64,000 bases of DNA from Buddleja alternifolia (lineage: Eukaryota; Streptophyta; Magnoliopsida; Lamiales; Scrophulariaceae), in contig CM033396.1 in the NCBI GenBank assembly GCA_019426215.1, positions 24,009,101-24,073,100 on the forward strand, read 5' to 3'. Shown piece after piece: positions 1 to 9,571 of this stretch. Positions within the stretch are counted from its first letter, which is position 1; every line of letters starts with the position of its first letter. Below the pieces are notes generated by a model. It was given only the letters and a program-made list of their open reading frames with translations. It had not been told where the DNA came from and did no database searches. A program made the translations under genes and the position numbers.

Positions 1-260
1 GTGACCTCTTCAGCTGGTAAACGATCCCATTACACCAAGATTTGGCTAACAGCTCTATTGTTCTTCTTAATAATCCTTCTGCCAAGTATTGCCACTGGCA
101 TTAATATGGCATTCCCCTCATCAGTCAACATAGGAAAAGTTGAGGTCACTCTAGCATTAGTAGAAACTGATTTCTTTAACAAAGAGACATGGAACACATG
201 GTGGACTCTAGCATCCTCTGGCAATCTCAATCTGTATGCTACTTGGCCAATTTTCTCCAA
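1..260 (-). pseudogene. integrase C-terminus with chromodomain
   Basis: The segment [27 protein letters not shown] (260 to about 170) is the usual join between integrase and chromodomain. The block AILGRRII...VSQILV then begins a chromodomain, a module that in chromoviruses is thought to direct insertion to marked chromatin. A TAA at 27-29 interrupts it. The reading continues in frame with a WDRLPAEEVT stretch that matches the end of the chromodomain. The rest is outside the window. Confidence 0.8.
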
Positions 261-296
261 TATTTCAAATGGTCCACAATACTTAGGACTAAGTTT

Positions 297-1063
297 TCAC
301 ACCCTTTTATCCCTGAGTGTATGTTGTCTGTAGGGTTGTAGCTTCAAGTACACTAGATCTCCAATAGCAAACTCCCTTTCACTTCTCTTCTTATCTGCAA
401 ACTGTTTTATCCTATTTTGTGCAGTAGTCAAGTACCCCTTAAGATTTTGGATGATTTGTTGTTTCTTTGTTATCATATCTTCAACCCCAGCAACTAATAT
501 ATGCTTGTATGGCCCCAAACTAAAATGACTAGGTTGATATCCATATAGGGCCTCAAAAGGAATCATTTTAATACTAGTATGAAAGCTAGTATTGTACCAC
601 CATTCAACAAGACTAATCCATTTAACCCACTGCTTTAGATGTTGGTTGCACATACATCTCAAGTAAGCCCCTAAACACTGGTTCACCCTCTCCATTTGTC
701 CATCACTTTGGGGATGATAAGCTGTGGACATGGCCATTTGTACACCTAGAACATTCATCAACTCCTTGCAAAATTGGCTCACAAAACCTTGTCCTTGTCA
801 GTATTCAAAGTAGCAGGTAGCTCATGTGGTTTATAAACTTCATCCATGAAAACCTTGGCCACCTTAGAAGCTGGTAGAGGGTGTGAAAGAGGTATAAAGT
901 GGCTATATTTGGTCAATCTATCTACCACTACTAAGATGGTATCCTTGCCTTTAGATATTGGTAACTGTTCTATAAAGTTTAAACAGATATGATGCCAAGC
1001 TTGATCTGGTATAGGCAATGGCTGCAATAGTCCAGAGTAAGCAACATGCTCTCCCTTACACAA
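297..1063 (-). pseudogene. integrase catalytic core of the gypsy element
   Basis: Two overlapping frames cover the DDE core. The first part (1063-779) has the block ICLNFIEQLPISKG, in which the first catalytic Asp is replaced by Asn, and VVVDRLTKYSHFIPLSHP. The second part (782-297) carries AYHPQSDGQMERVNQCL with the catalytic glutamate and continues through WYNTSFHTSIKMIPFEALYG. The two parts are offset by a one-base frameshift in a T run near 780. Integrase would insert the cDNA into the genome; loss of the Asp and the frameshift both disable it. Confidence 0.87.
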
Positions 1064-1260
1064 CTAACAAACCTCACAACTTTCCACCATTTTTTGGACA
1101 TCCTGATGTACCCCTGGCTAATAAAATAGTAACTGTAATCTTTTCATTGTTGCTCTTACTCCTGAGTGGCCTCCAGAAGTTGAGGCATGCATAGAGTTGA
1201 TGATTTGCTGCCTAAGATCGGTACTTTTGCCCACAAACAACTTCCCTTTGAATCTTAAAA
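1063..1260 (-). pseudogene. integrase zinc-binding (HHCC) region of the gypsy element
   Basis: Translating the minus strand here gives an integrase N-terminal domain: a histidine pair in the block HASTSGGHSGVRATMKRL and a cysteine pair in SCEVC. Two TAG codons interrupt it, one after LLFY and one after CEVC. Both are explained by single C-to-T or G-to-A changes from common residues at those positions (inference). It lies between the RNase H and the integrase core in the expected order. Confidence 0.75.
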
Positions 1261-1279
1261 TCCCGCTATGAAATGAAAA

Positions 1280-1822
1280 TCAAGACACATCGAAAGGCCT
1301 CGGGATACAAGCTGTTAATACTTCTTTTACTTCATCATCACCTTCATATGATTCTATCAATTGCTGAATCAGTGCAGGTTGCACAGCTGTCACCACCATA
1401 CACTCTGACACTTGCTGATCACCAGATTGATCCTCCCTTCCCTGTCTAGATAATGCATAAGCAGCTCTATTTTCTAGGCCTCTTTTATAATTGAACCCCA
1501 TGAGTTTGGCTAAGTATTTTTGATGGAAAGCCGTGGTGATCTTCTTCTCTAGTAAATACTTTAAGCTCTGTTGGTTTGTTCTTATGATGAATTGAGTCCC
1601 CACTAGATAATGCCTCCACTTTGACACAGCTAGAATAACAGCTAAAAATTCCTTCTCATAAATAGACAGTCTCATGCTTTTGGGTTCCAAGGCTTTGCTT
1701 AGGTATGCAATGGGGTGTTCCTCCTGCATCAATACAACTACAATACCTCCATAGCAAGCATCTGTTTCTAGTACAAAGGTCTTGTCATAATCTGGTAAGA
1801 TCAGAACTGGAGTGCTAGACAT
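1280..1822 (-). pseudogene. RNase H domain of the gypsy element
   Basis: Starts with the RT-RNaseH linker typical of gypsy elements (STPVLILPDYDKTFVLETDA), then HPIAYLSKAL, the EKEFLAV block and a region ending in LSRQGRED. Of the acidic active-site residues, the first aspartate and the glutamate block are present. The later TDQ motif reads TNQ and the final DALSR reads YALSR, so two catalytic aspartates appear lost. In intact elements this domain degrades the RNA strand of the RNA-DNA hybrid. Confidence 0.85.
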
Positions 1823-2159
1823 GGCCCTTTTCAGTGACTTAAAAGCTTGCTCTGCTTACTCACTCCATAGAAATTGTCCCTTCTTTAACAAATTGGTCAA
1901 TGGTTTGGCAAGAACCCCATACTTATCCACAAGTTTTCTATAGTACCCAGTTAAGCCCAAGAATCCCCTTAACCCTTTTACTGTCTTTAGGTTGGCCACT
2001 CCACCATGCATTTTATCTTTGAAGGATCAGCTGATACACCCTCTCTAGTAATTACATGCCCTAAGTATTCAATTTTCTCTTAAGCAAAATAACATTTGGA
2101 CCTTTTTGCATACAATTGGTTCTCTCTTAGTTTTTCCAAAACTAACAGTAAATGCTTGA

Positions 2160-2604
2160 CATGTGTTTCCAAATCAGGGCTATAAACCAGTATGTCATCA
2201 AAGAACACTAGAACAAATTCTCTCAACTAATCTTTGAATAACACATTCACGAGGGATTGAAAAGTGGCTGGAGCATTTGTTAAACCAAATGGCATTACTA
2301 AAAATTCAAAGTGTTCTGACACAGTGACAAATACAGTTTTTTCTATGTCCTCTTTCTTCACTCTAATCTGATGATACCCAGTCCTTAAGTCGATTTTGGA
2401 AAATATGGTGGCCCCTTTAAGTTCATCCAGTAAATCTTCAATTATAGGGATGGGAAATCCATCTTTAATGGTGATGGAGTTCAACATCGTATAATCTACA
2501 CAGAATATCCAACTAATGTCCTTCTTTTTGACCAATAGGACTAGAGATGCAAATGGACTATTGCTATGTTGTATAATCCCAGTTTGTAGCATTTCTTCCA
2601 CCAT
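2160..2604 (-). pseudogene. reverse transcriptase of the gypsy element
   Basis: Contains the RT finger and palm blocks in order: [20 protein letters not shown], the [14 protein letters not shown] block with the first catalytic aspartate, and [14 protein letters not shown]. The open frame ends at a TAG near 2227. The FFDD catalytic box (family YxDD) follows in the same frame at about 2185-2200, beyond that stop. The domain is therefore nearly complete in sequence but interrupted just before its active site. It copies element RNA into DNA in intact relatives. Confidence 0.88.
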
Positions 2605-2686
2605 TCTTTCAATTTCTTATTTCTGCACATAGGAGTACCTATAGGGCTGCTGCTTAATTGGTTAAGCCCTAGGTTTTATCTTAATT

Positions 2687-3547
2687 TCATGGTCTCTGTG
2701 GAGGAAGTCCAGAGGGTTCAGCAAACACATCTCCATATAGGTCCAATAAAGTGTCCACTCCATGTGTGATTTCTATAGATAATGGTTGTTTTTCCAGTCC
2801 AGAAACCACATATAGCTGGCACAGTGGTACATAGGAACGCTTATCCAAAAAGTTTTGCATATTTTCACCCCTTATCATCTTAACCTCGGCTTTCCCTTGA
2901 ACTCCTTGTAAGGATATACAATCACTTCCTCTCACCATGGTAACCTTCTGACTATCAAAGTCAAAAGTCATCGGCCCAAATCTCTTTATCATATCCACTC
3001 CTAACACCATGTCACATCCTCCTAGCTTCAACATTCTCATGTCAAACTGAAATTCATAGTTTCTCATCTTCCAAGTAAAATTAGGGCATTTTGTATTGCA
3101 CTCCAATTTGTTGCCATCTGCAACAGTAACCAATTGAGGGTTGGTATACTCTATCTGAAATCCATTTCTCCTTGCTATATTGGGGTCTAGGAAGTTGTGA
3201 GTGCTTCCTATGTCTACTAAAATTGATATAGTGTTATTCTTCACATGCCCTAACAGTTTGATAGTATCTGGCACCTTCTTCCCCGCCAAGGCATAAATAG
3301 ATATGAGTAAATCTTCTTCCTCTCCCAATTTTGACTCTATGATTTCACCAGGTGATTCTTCTTCTATTTCCTCTGCTACAATAGTGAATAGCCTCTGGAA
3401 CTTGTGTCCAAAGTGATAAAGTTCATCACAATTGAAACACATGCCTTTCTTTTTTCTATTTTCAATCTCCTCAGAGCTCAGTCTCTTCACAGGCATTTGT
3501 CTCTCAAATCCAGAGTTGTGACTTCTAGGGTTAAGTGGTGATTGCAT
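2687..3547 (-). pseudogene. gag zinc knuckle and aspartic protease of the gypsy element
   Basis: Residues about 35-52 hold a CCHC zinc knuckle, CFNCDELYHFGHKF, in which the last cysteine has become phenylalanine. Residues about 95-200 are a retropepsin-like protease. The catalytic triad region reads LVDIGSTHNFLD, where the family has DSG or DTG, so the serine or threonine next to the catalytic aspartate is lost. The C-terminal part leads toward the RT, but a frameshift near 2690 and further stops separate the two. Product: Gag nucleocapsid end plus the protease that would process the polyprotein. Not functional as it stands. Confidence 0.82.
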
Positions 3548-3613
3548 TGGTGTATACCTGGTACCTCTCTGTCCACTAGGATTGACAGTGTGTGATGATT
3601 TATGCCAATTCTT

Positions 3614-4444
3614 TTACACTTTATCCACTGCCTCCAGTGATGTTTCTTGTGACTTGGCATAGTGCATAGTTTGAGTTAGTGTTTGAGGGTTGAACATTTG
3701 AACTACTATCTTGATCTCATCCTTTAAACCATTGATATAGCTACGCATAAAGTACTCATCAGTGAGATTCCTATTCATACTAACCATAAAGGATTTTAAC
3801 TCCTCAAATTGTTCTTGGTACACAGTCACTAGCCCAGTCTGCCTTAGCTTGTTGAATTCCCCAATGATACTTCCTTGTCCAGCATCCAAAAAACTTTCCA
3901 GTATGAGTTCACAAAATCTCTCCCAAAACATATTTTCTCTTCCTTCCACATAGTCTTGATACCATGTGTCGGCCTTCCCCTCCATGTTTACAGCAAACAA
4001 TATGATTTTCTCATAATTAGTAAGATGATTCACTAGAAAATACATGTTGCACCTCCTGATCCAATTTTTGGGATTATTGCCATCAAAACATGGGAAATCC
4101 AATTTTACTCCCTTTGTGAAATGAACAGTAGGAGTAAAGTGTCTCATAGGGTCATTACCTCTGGGATTCTGATGAGGCAGCCCAGAAATGTTTTCTGCGT
4201 GTGGGTTTACTGGAGATGAAGGTAGAATAGGTGAGCTCGATTGCGCAGCTTCTTTACTCTTCGCATTTTCTAAATTCCTCAGTAATGCTTCCTTTTGGAT
4301 GTTCATCAGATTTCTCATATTTGCCATGATTTCTTCGTTCTGCCTCTCCATTCTGGACTCGAGGTTTTCATTCAACTCTTCCAGCTGATGTTCGATCTCC
4401 TCAATACGTGTTGGATCCATTCTGCTTTGATTCCCTTTGGTCAT
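3614..4444 (-). pseudogene. gag of the gypsy element (capsid region)
   Basis: An open frame of 276 codons that encodes the structural Gag protein forming the retrotransposon particle. The N-terminal part (about residues 8-60) is a Glu/Lys/Asn-rich coiled-coil-like stretch. Residues about 110-260 match the retrotransposon gag domain, with the conserved FDGNNPKNWIRRCNMYF and ADTWYQDY signatures and the typical FNKLRQTG segment. The frame ends at a TAA at 3612-3614. Similar sequence continues in the same frame beyond it, so the stop looks acquired. Start taken at the first ATG, shortly downstream of the LTR and primer site. Confidence 0.85.
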
Positions 4445-4476
4445 TTCAGTCCCCAGGAATACGCTATGATGGCCAA

Positions 4477-4834
4477 TGTTAAGCTCAAATTAATTTTCTG
4501 GAATATTTATGGAATAAATATGATAAATCAACAAAATACTTCACTTACAATATTTTTCTATAAACAATTGCCACTCAAAATGATCAACTCTAACTCAGGA
4601 ACTATAATCCAATTTGCAATTAACAGATAGAATAGAATTAGGAATTTCAGAGCTCGGATAATGCAGCAATGGAGGAAAGAGAGAGAAGGGGAAGAGAAAG
4701 AATCATACTGCATCAATCAATTGTCCAACAAAAATGAGCTCCCTCCTTTTTTCACAGCATATAACTAATTGTCAGAATCTGTCCCCCAATTAACTAACTA
4801 ATTCTCACCTAATTAAACTAAGCCCTAATTAACA
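4477..4834 (-). repeat. 5' LTR of the gypsy element
   Basis: Seen: immediately upstream of gag (minus strand) lies a 358-bp block with inverted ends TGTTAA and TTAACA. Directly inside it (4462-4476) is a degenerate match to the initiator-tRNA-Met primer site, reading TTGGCCATCATAGC where TTGGTATCAGAGC is usual. The partner LTR is outside the window, so neither LTR identity nor the target duplication can be verified. The outer boundary rests on the terminal inverted repeat alone. Confidence 0.55.
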
Positions 4835-5359
4835 TCTTTTTATTCCAAACGAGGTCGCAACATAAAATGCATAACTACTTAAAGAAAAACGCTCAACACT
4901 TATTTATGTTTCTGAATTAGTTGAGCCTGACATTACAAAATTTAATTCAAACTTCTAAGAGAGAGTATTCTTACGAATTTTAGCTAAGCCCTTGTTTTAC
5001 ATTATACTATAGGATGACGCTTCACAAATCAATTGTCTAGGCTCAAACCATCACTTAATTTGTCAGATCTAGGCCCGTTACTTGGGCCCTGGGAAAAAGA
5101 ACGCTTGTTTCCTTTGCTTCTATCTGTCTCTATTAATATAAGGTATTAATTGTGCATTAAAAATCTATCAACCGATTTTAGCTAGGTGTGTATCAATCCG
5201 GATCTTCTATTGCATGCAACATCATTTTGCAATAGAGGATCTCGTGTGAGGTGTGTATGGCACATACTTTTCCTTATAAGTTCCAAATAGGATCTTCTAT
5301 TGCAATTCCTATTTCAATTGCCTATTTTTGCCACGCGCGAGCTAAGTTCCCTTTTCTTG
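4835..5359. other. gene-free stretch between gypsy LTR and LINE fragment
   Basis: AT-rich sequence with no coding signal or recognisable repeat. The short open frames here have no conserved motifs. Confidence 0.5.
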
Positions 5360-5760
5360 GTAACCAGCTGATCATGAAGCTTTTGCAACCTCCAAGTTTT
5401 GCTATGATCGACAATTCGGCACCACTTGCACATAAAACTATTTGCATGAGGACACTTGTTTGCATTTATGTCAAAAATGTCCAGTTTTTAAAGATACTAT
5501 TACTCTTCTTCCTTTATCTGAGTTAAATGGTCAATTTAATTTCCTTTTGATGCTTGCCAGGATAAGGGATTCGCTATATGTACGTTGTTTTGTTGTTTAT
5601 GCATTTTGGATTATTTGGCATGGAAAGAATGAAGCTCCTTTTCAAAATAAGACCATTAATTTGGCATCTTTATGGAAGAAAATCCAAATCCTTTTGTGCA
5701 ACTTTACCAGCTCATAAACAAATAGGGCGTCTCGTTCTAATCTTATTACGAACAAGCGCG
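5360..5760 (+). pseudogene. possible LINE ORF2 fragment (zf-RVT tail)
   Basis: A broken frame reads CLHLCQKCPVFKD and then FVVYAFWIIWHGKNEAPFQN. The second part resembles the segment that follows the zf-RVT zinc-binding region in plant L1 ORF2 proteins (an IW-x-x-RN-x-x-x-F pattern). There is no RT in view, so this is at best a short remnant. It is not a copy of the two other LINEs in the window at the level visible by eye. Confidence 0.38.
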
Positions 5761-5783
5761 TCTCCTTCACATCTGGGACGGTT

Positions 5784-5841
5784 AGGCTCTGTTTGGATGT
5801 GTTTTCATTTCATTTTCAACCATCATTTTCTAAAACATATG
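5784..5841 (+). mobile_element. left piece of a split Tourist-like MITE
   Basis: Begins after TTA with GGCTCTGTTTGGATG, a typical PIF/Harbinger (Tourist) end, and is cut off by the LTR element starting at 5842. The middle piece resumes at 15037 and the far end lies at about 25805-26003. The three pieces together are near 400 bp, close to the 389-bp Tourist-like element at 48090-48478. Confidence 0.5.
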
Positions 5842-5967
5842 TATTGGAAATTGGATATGGGACATGAGTAGCCCATGAGGGCTTGACCCTACCCATATTA
5901 ATTTGAAAGAAAGAAAAGGAGGGAATAGTTTTTGTAGGATAAAACTACCCCAATTCCCTCCCTCTCT

Positions 5968-6008
<41 letters not shown>

Positions 6009-6298
6009 TGTTTGAAATAAGATAAACAACAATACAGAAAAGAGAGAAAATTCGCAGCAAAAATGAGGGGCTAAAAGTGAAGGCATAAAATTGTTATTTT
6101 GGTGTGATATTGGCCAAGAAGATTCACCATTTGAAGTTGGATTGTGGATAATTGTCTCTCTCCCCGTGACAGAGGTGTGGATTGGTTTTGGAGCATCGAA
6201 ACCTTGTGGAAGAAGTGTGAAACAACCAACTAAAAATCCAAAATCCGGTAAGTGTTCATATATCGAATTCTCATGTTATGTGTGATTTATTTTCAACA
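5842..6298 (+). repeat. 5' LTR of the LARD-like element
   Basis: 457 bp. It begins TATTGGAAATT, where the 3' LTR has TGTTGGAAATT, so the canonical TG has become TA. It ends AACA. It shares its whole length with 14550-15036, including the block from TCTCTCCCCGTGACA through CAACCAA. A (TA)n microsatellite occupies about 5972-6006. Confidence 0.92.
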
Positions 6299-6299
6299 A

Positions 6300-6310
6300 T
6301 GGTATCAGAG
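6300..6310 (+). other. primer-binding site (initiator tRNA-Met)
   Basis: TGGTATCAGAG, one base downstream of the 5' LTR end, matches the complement of the initiator tRNA-Met 3' end used by most plant LTR retrotransposons. Confidence 0.9.
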
Positions 6311-8076
6311 TGAGTTTGGTTGTGTTCCAGGCTTGCTTTCACATGAAAATATGATAATTATATGCTTTGAAATCATGCTTTACCATGCTTCCCATTTTAT
6401 GTAGGATATGGATTTATCAATGGTGATTTTGTCAAATGTCCGTCTTATGCCATGAAATTCGAAAAATAGCATGCCTAGACCATGTATAAGCATGGTATGA
6501 AGTTATATGTAAGCATGCTTGACATTTGATGCGGAATTGAGTTTTTATGGTGATTTTTTCAGTGGATTTAAACATGATTTTGAACCCCGTTTTGTTGATA
6601 GTTTTGTGTATATTTTATATGGTTGTAATCCTTGTCTCAAGGGCTTTCCAACCATATATCGCATGTTCAAAACGGATTAGAAATGAGAGAGATATAGCCT
6701 CTCAAAGTTGTGGTCGCGAAATTGAAAAATCTGAAAATTATGAAAAAATAAGGAAGATGATGAACAGTAACCATTTCCCGTCCCATTCGCACGTACGGAG
6801 AGTGAAATCCACTCCCTACCTTAGACTGCTCGGAAAACAAAATGAAGACCACCTTTGGATTCACCATAGTAAAAAATGGGGGGTAGCCAAAATTTCTAAG
6901 TCGGAAAACAATGGGAAGTGGCTCGTGTGTTACATGCGCCACACTAGGTCACACGCCCACACGCCTAGGTGGCGCATGGGGGCACGTGCGTGGACTCTCG
7001 GGGCCATTTTTGCCCGAAAAATTCCCTTACGGTCAAAAATATATTTTGGGAATTTTTGGATATTTAAAATATATTTTTCGGAGAGGAAAAATATTTTTCT
7101 TTGATTTTTGAAATTAAAAATGATAGAAAAATATTTTTTGGGCAAGAAAAATTCTGAAATTTTTTGATGGCTACCAAGATGAAGAGTTTTGAACACTTTT
7201 AATACTATGCTCATTTTTTTTAAATGCATTTGGAATTGTTTTTACCCAAATTAAAATTGTTGGAGCATAATTATCAATTTTTATAAAGTGTTAAAATCTT
7301 CATATCAGATAATGTATTATGATTGGCTTCATGCCCAATCTAATACCAATTTTTTAATTTTCATAGATGGCGCGATTCCAATTTACGACTAGTATCCTCC
7401 ATAGGGGATTAAGAGCAAGAAGTACTCGTGTGCGTTTGACAAAGTTAGAATTGCTGAGGTGTTATAGAATGCGGCCCGAGCATTCTTTGTGTGAACATTT
7501 TAAGATAATGAAAATGAAGTACAAAGAGCTACTTCATTTGTGTCATTATTTTGGTGGTCCGGACCGAGAGAGAATTATGGAAAAAATTTCTAACTAAGTT
7601 TTGGAGAGGTGAATTTGATAGATTTACACTGAAAATAAAAACAGAGATCTACGTCTTTTGAAGTCTTTAATGGTTAAAGTGTGGAAATAGAGAGAGCTGG
7701 AATTCAAGACGAGGAAATTATTATCTTTGAGGTTGAATAATGGTCCTCGACGTCTTTTGAAATTTGCTCCTAGAGATAGATTCTCGAATGGGATGGTTAA
7801 TATGGTTTCTCGTACCTATAGAAATACTTAGAGTTCGTTATGTTAGTAAATCACATATATATACGTTCTTTGCTTTCAAAAGTTGTTGACATGTAGCTCA
7901 TGTGCATATGTTTATGAACGTATATGTTGTTTTCTTTATGACATTGAGCATTGACGACTTACATACATATGATAAGATGTGTTTTCTTATATATATATCA
8001 TGATATGCTTCGATCATGATATTAAGTGGGAGTTCTAAGGTTGGTTCAAGTGATACTTACCTAGAAATTTGTGAGA
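6311..8076 (+). other. interior of the LARD-like element, 5' part
   Basis: No retrotransposon domains seen. The most gene-like piece is a 76-codon frame at 7367-7597 rich in Arg/Leu/Lys (begins MARFQFTTSILHRG), preceded by a polypyrimidine stretch and AG. It has no recognised family and may be a gag remnant or chance. The rest is AT-rich with many stops on both strands. Confidence 0.5.
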
Positions 8077-8081
8077 GTTTT

Positions 8082-9566
8082 TGGTGGTCCCAAGTGGCAT
8101 ACGAAAGGGTCTAGAAAGGGGGGGGGGGGTTGAATAGACCCTGAAGTCTTTTTCGACTTCAAAAATTTCGTATCACTTTTAAAGATTTGAACGCTTAGAA
8201 GCTGAGCGCTTGGGTCAGGCGCTTCAGTAGAGATAACTTAGACTTAGTGATTTTAGCAATTTACCAAAGTAGGGTAATGCCTAGATCGCTTAATCAGGGT
8301 TAGCACAATGAAAATGATTTTTAGTGTTCGATTGGTTAATTAATTGCTTTGAAATTAGCTTGTCTTTTTCAAAGAATATAAAATAATGTAAATCAAGACA
8401 TTAATTAAAGTAAATGACACAAGAAATTGTAAGGTTCACTGGGTGATGTAATCCCAGCTACGTCCTTCTTCTCCTTTTTCACTTGGAGGAATTTACTAGG
8501 ATGATTTTCGAAGAATCACACAGAATCTTCTACAAGATAGTAAGGGATAAAAAAAGAAGATCTCGGACTCCTTGATCACACAGATTTCAGCACCAATGAA
8601 GATCGTCTTCTACATGCTTCTCTCACTCAGAAATATTGCCTGTAAGGGGTTTTCAACTTCTTTCTCACTCAGATGAAAGGTTGAAGGTTTATCACAAGGT
8701 TTTGTTTGTTTTTTGGGAAGATCAAACAACTTGAAATATCTCAATAGGAATTTAGGTTTCTTCTTTGGAAGAGGTTTGAGATATTTTGTGACTGTCTGGA
8801 ATGTAGATAAAAATCTTGAAGGAATTTTAGCTATGGAGTTTCTAAGCTTTTTCTTGTCCAGGTACATAAATTTCTCTTGTAATAATATGTACCATGTTTT
8901 TAGGGTTTGCTGAAGGTAAGGTATTTATAGGCAATTCTTGGGATCTGTCTGTTGGACACATGTGAGAACGTGCCTTTCATGCAGCGCGTGATTCTACCTA
9001 AAACCTGACATTCCTGAAAATTTGCTGGCGCCGATTGGATGGGAGCAACTATAAACTCTAAAGTTCTGACAGTCTAGTCAAAAGGTGGCTTGTCCACAAG
9101 TCACAGTGGCTTATCACATTTAATGCTCTTATCAGGCATTTGAATTTATTTCCCGTTGGAAATAAATGTCTGTTGAATGATTGCATTTAAGTCCTTCATG
9201 ACTTGAGGATTTAATTCAGGTGAATCTGACATCGGATCGCTAGAGTGATTTGAGCGCTTGATTCATAAATCTTGAAATAGTCCTTTAGAGTTTGACGGGC
9301 GCTAAGAACAAATCTTCATCTCAGTTGACTTCAGACGCTGATCTTCAACTTCTTCTCTAATAGACTCACCTAGAATTCTATTAGCGATTCGGTATCTAAT
9401 ACTTAGTCTAAAATCTATAAAGATAAAAATTACAAGCCTAAAAAATTACATACTCTCAAACGCTTATACAAAGATCTATCAAAGCAGAAACTTACATTGT
9501 ATTTGGGGTCTAACATAAAATCCTATCTTGTTATCATCAAAACATTTAAAATGAAATTTCCTAACA
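8082..9566 (-). mobile_element. solo LTR, Copia SIRE/Maximus-like
   Basis: 1485 bp starting TGGTGGTCCC and ending CCTAACA, flanked on both sides by GTTTT (8077-8081, 9567-9571). On the minus strand it starts TGTTAGGAAATTTC and then TTTTGATGATAACAAG, and ends in a C-rich tract followed by CTTGGGACCACCA. That is the pattern I associate with long plant Copia LTRs of the SIRE/Maximus type (recalled, not searched). No internal region accompanies it, so it is a product of LTR-LTR recombination. A 12-base G run lies near 8119-8130. Confidence 0.8.
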
Positions 9567-9571
9567 GTTTT

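Larger units (their letters stand above)
1..4834 (-). mobile_element. Ty3/gypsy chromovirus, decayed, 3' end outside window
   Basis: Read on the minus strand, the order is LTR, gag, zinc knuckle and protease, reverse transcriptase, RNase H, integrase zinc finger, integrase core, chromodomain. This order (RT before integrase, C-terminal chromodomain) defines Ty3/gypsy chromoviruses. The 3' LTR lies left of base 1. Gag and Pol appear to be one reading frame, now cut by nonsense codons and frameshifts near 3612, 2690, 2220, 1100-1060, 780 and 27. Several active-site residues are replaced as well, so the copy is dead. Clade assignment within the chromoviruses would need a tree. Confidence 0.93.

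Noticed and set aside
6667..7229. Several overlapping frames on both strands inside the LARD interior
   Set aside because: They overlap each other in all frames, have no motifs and contain low-complexity Phe/Ile/Lys stretches.
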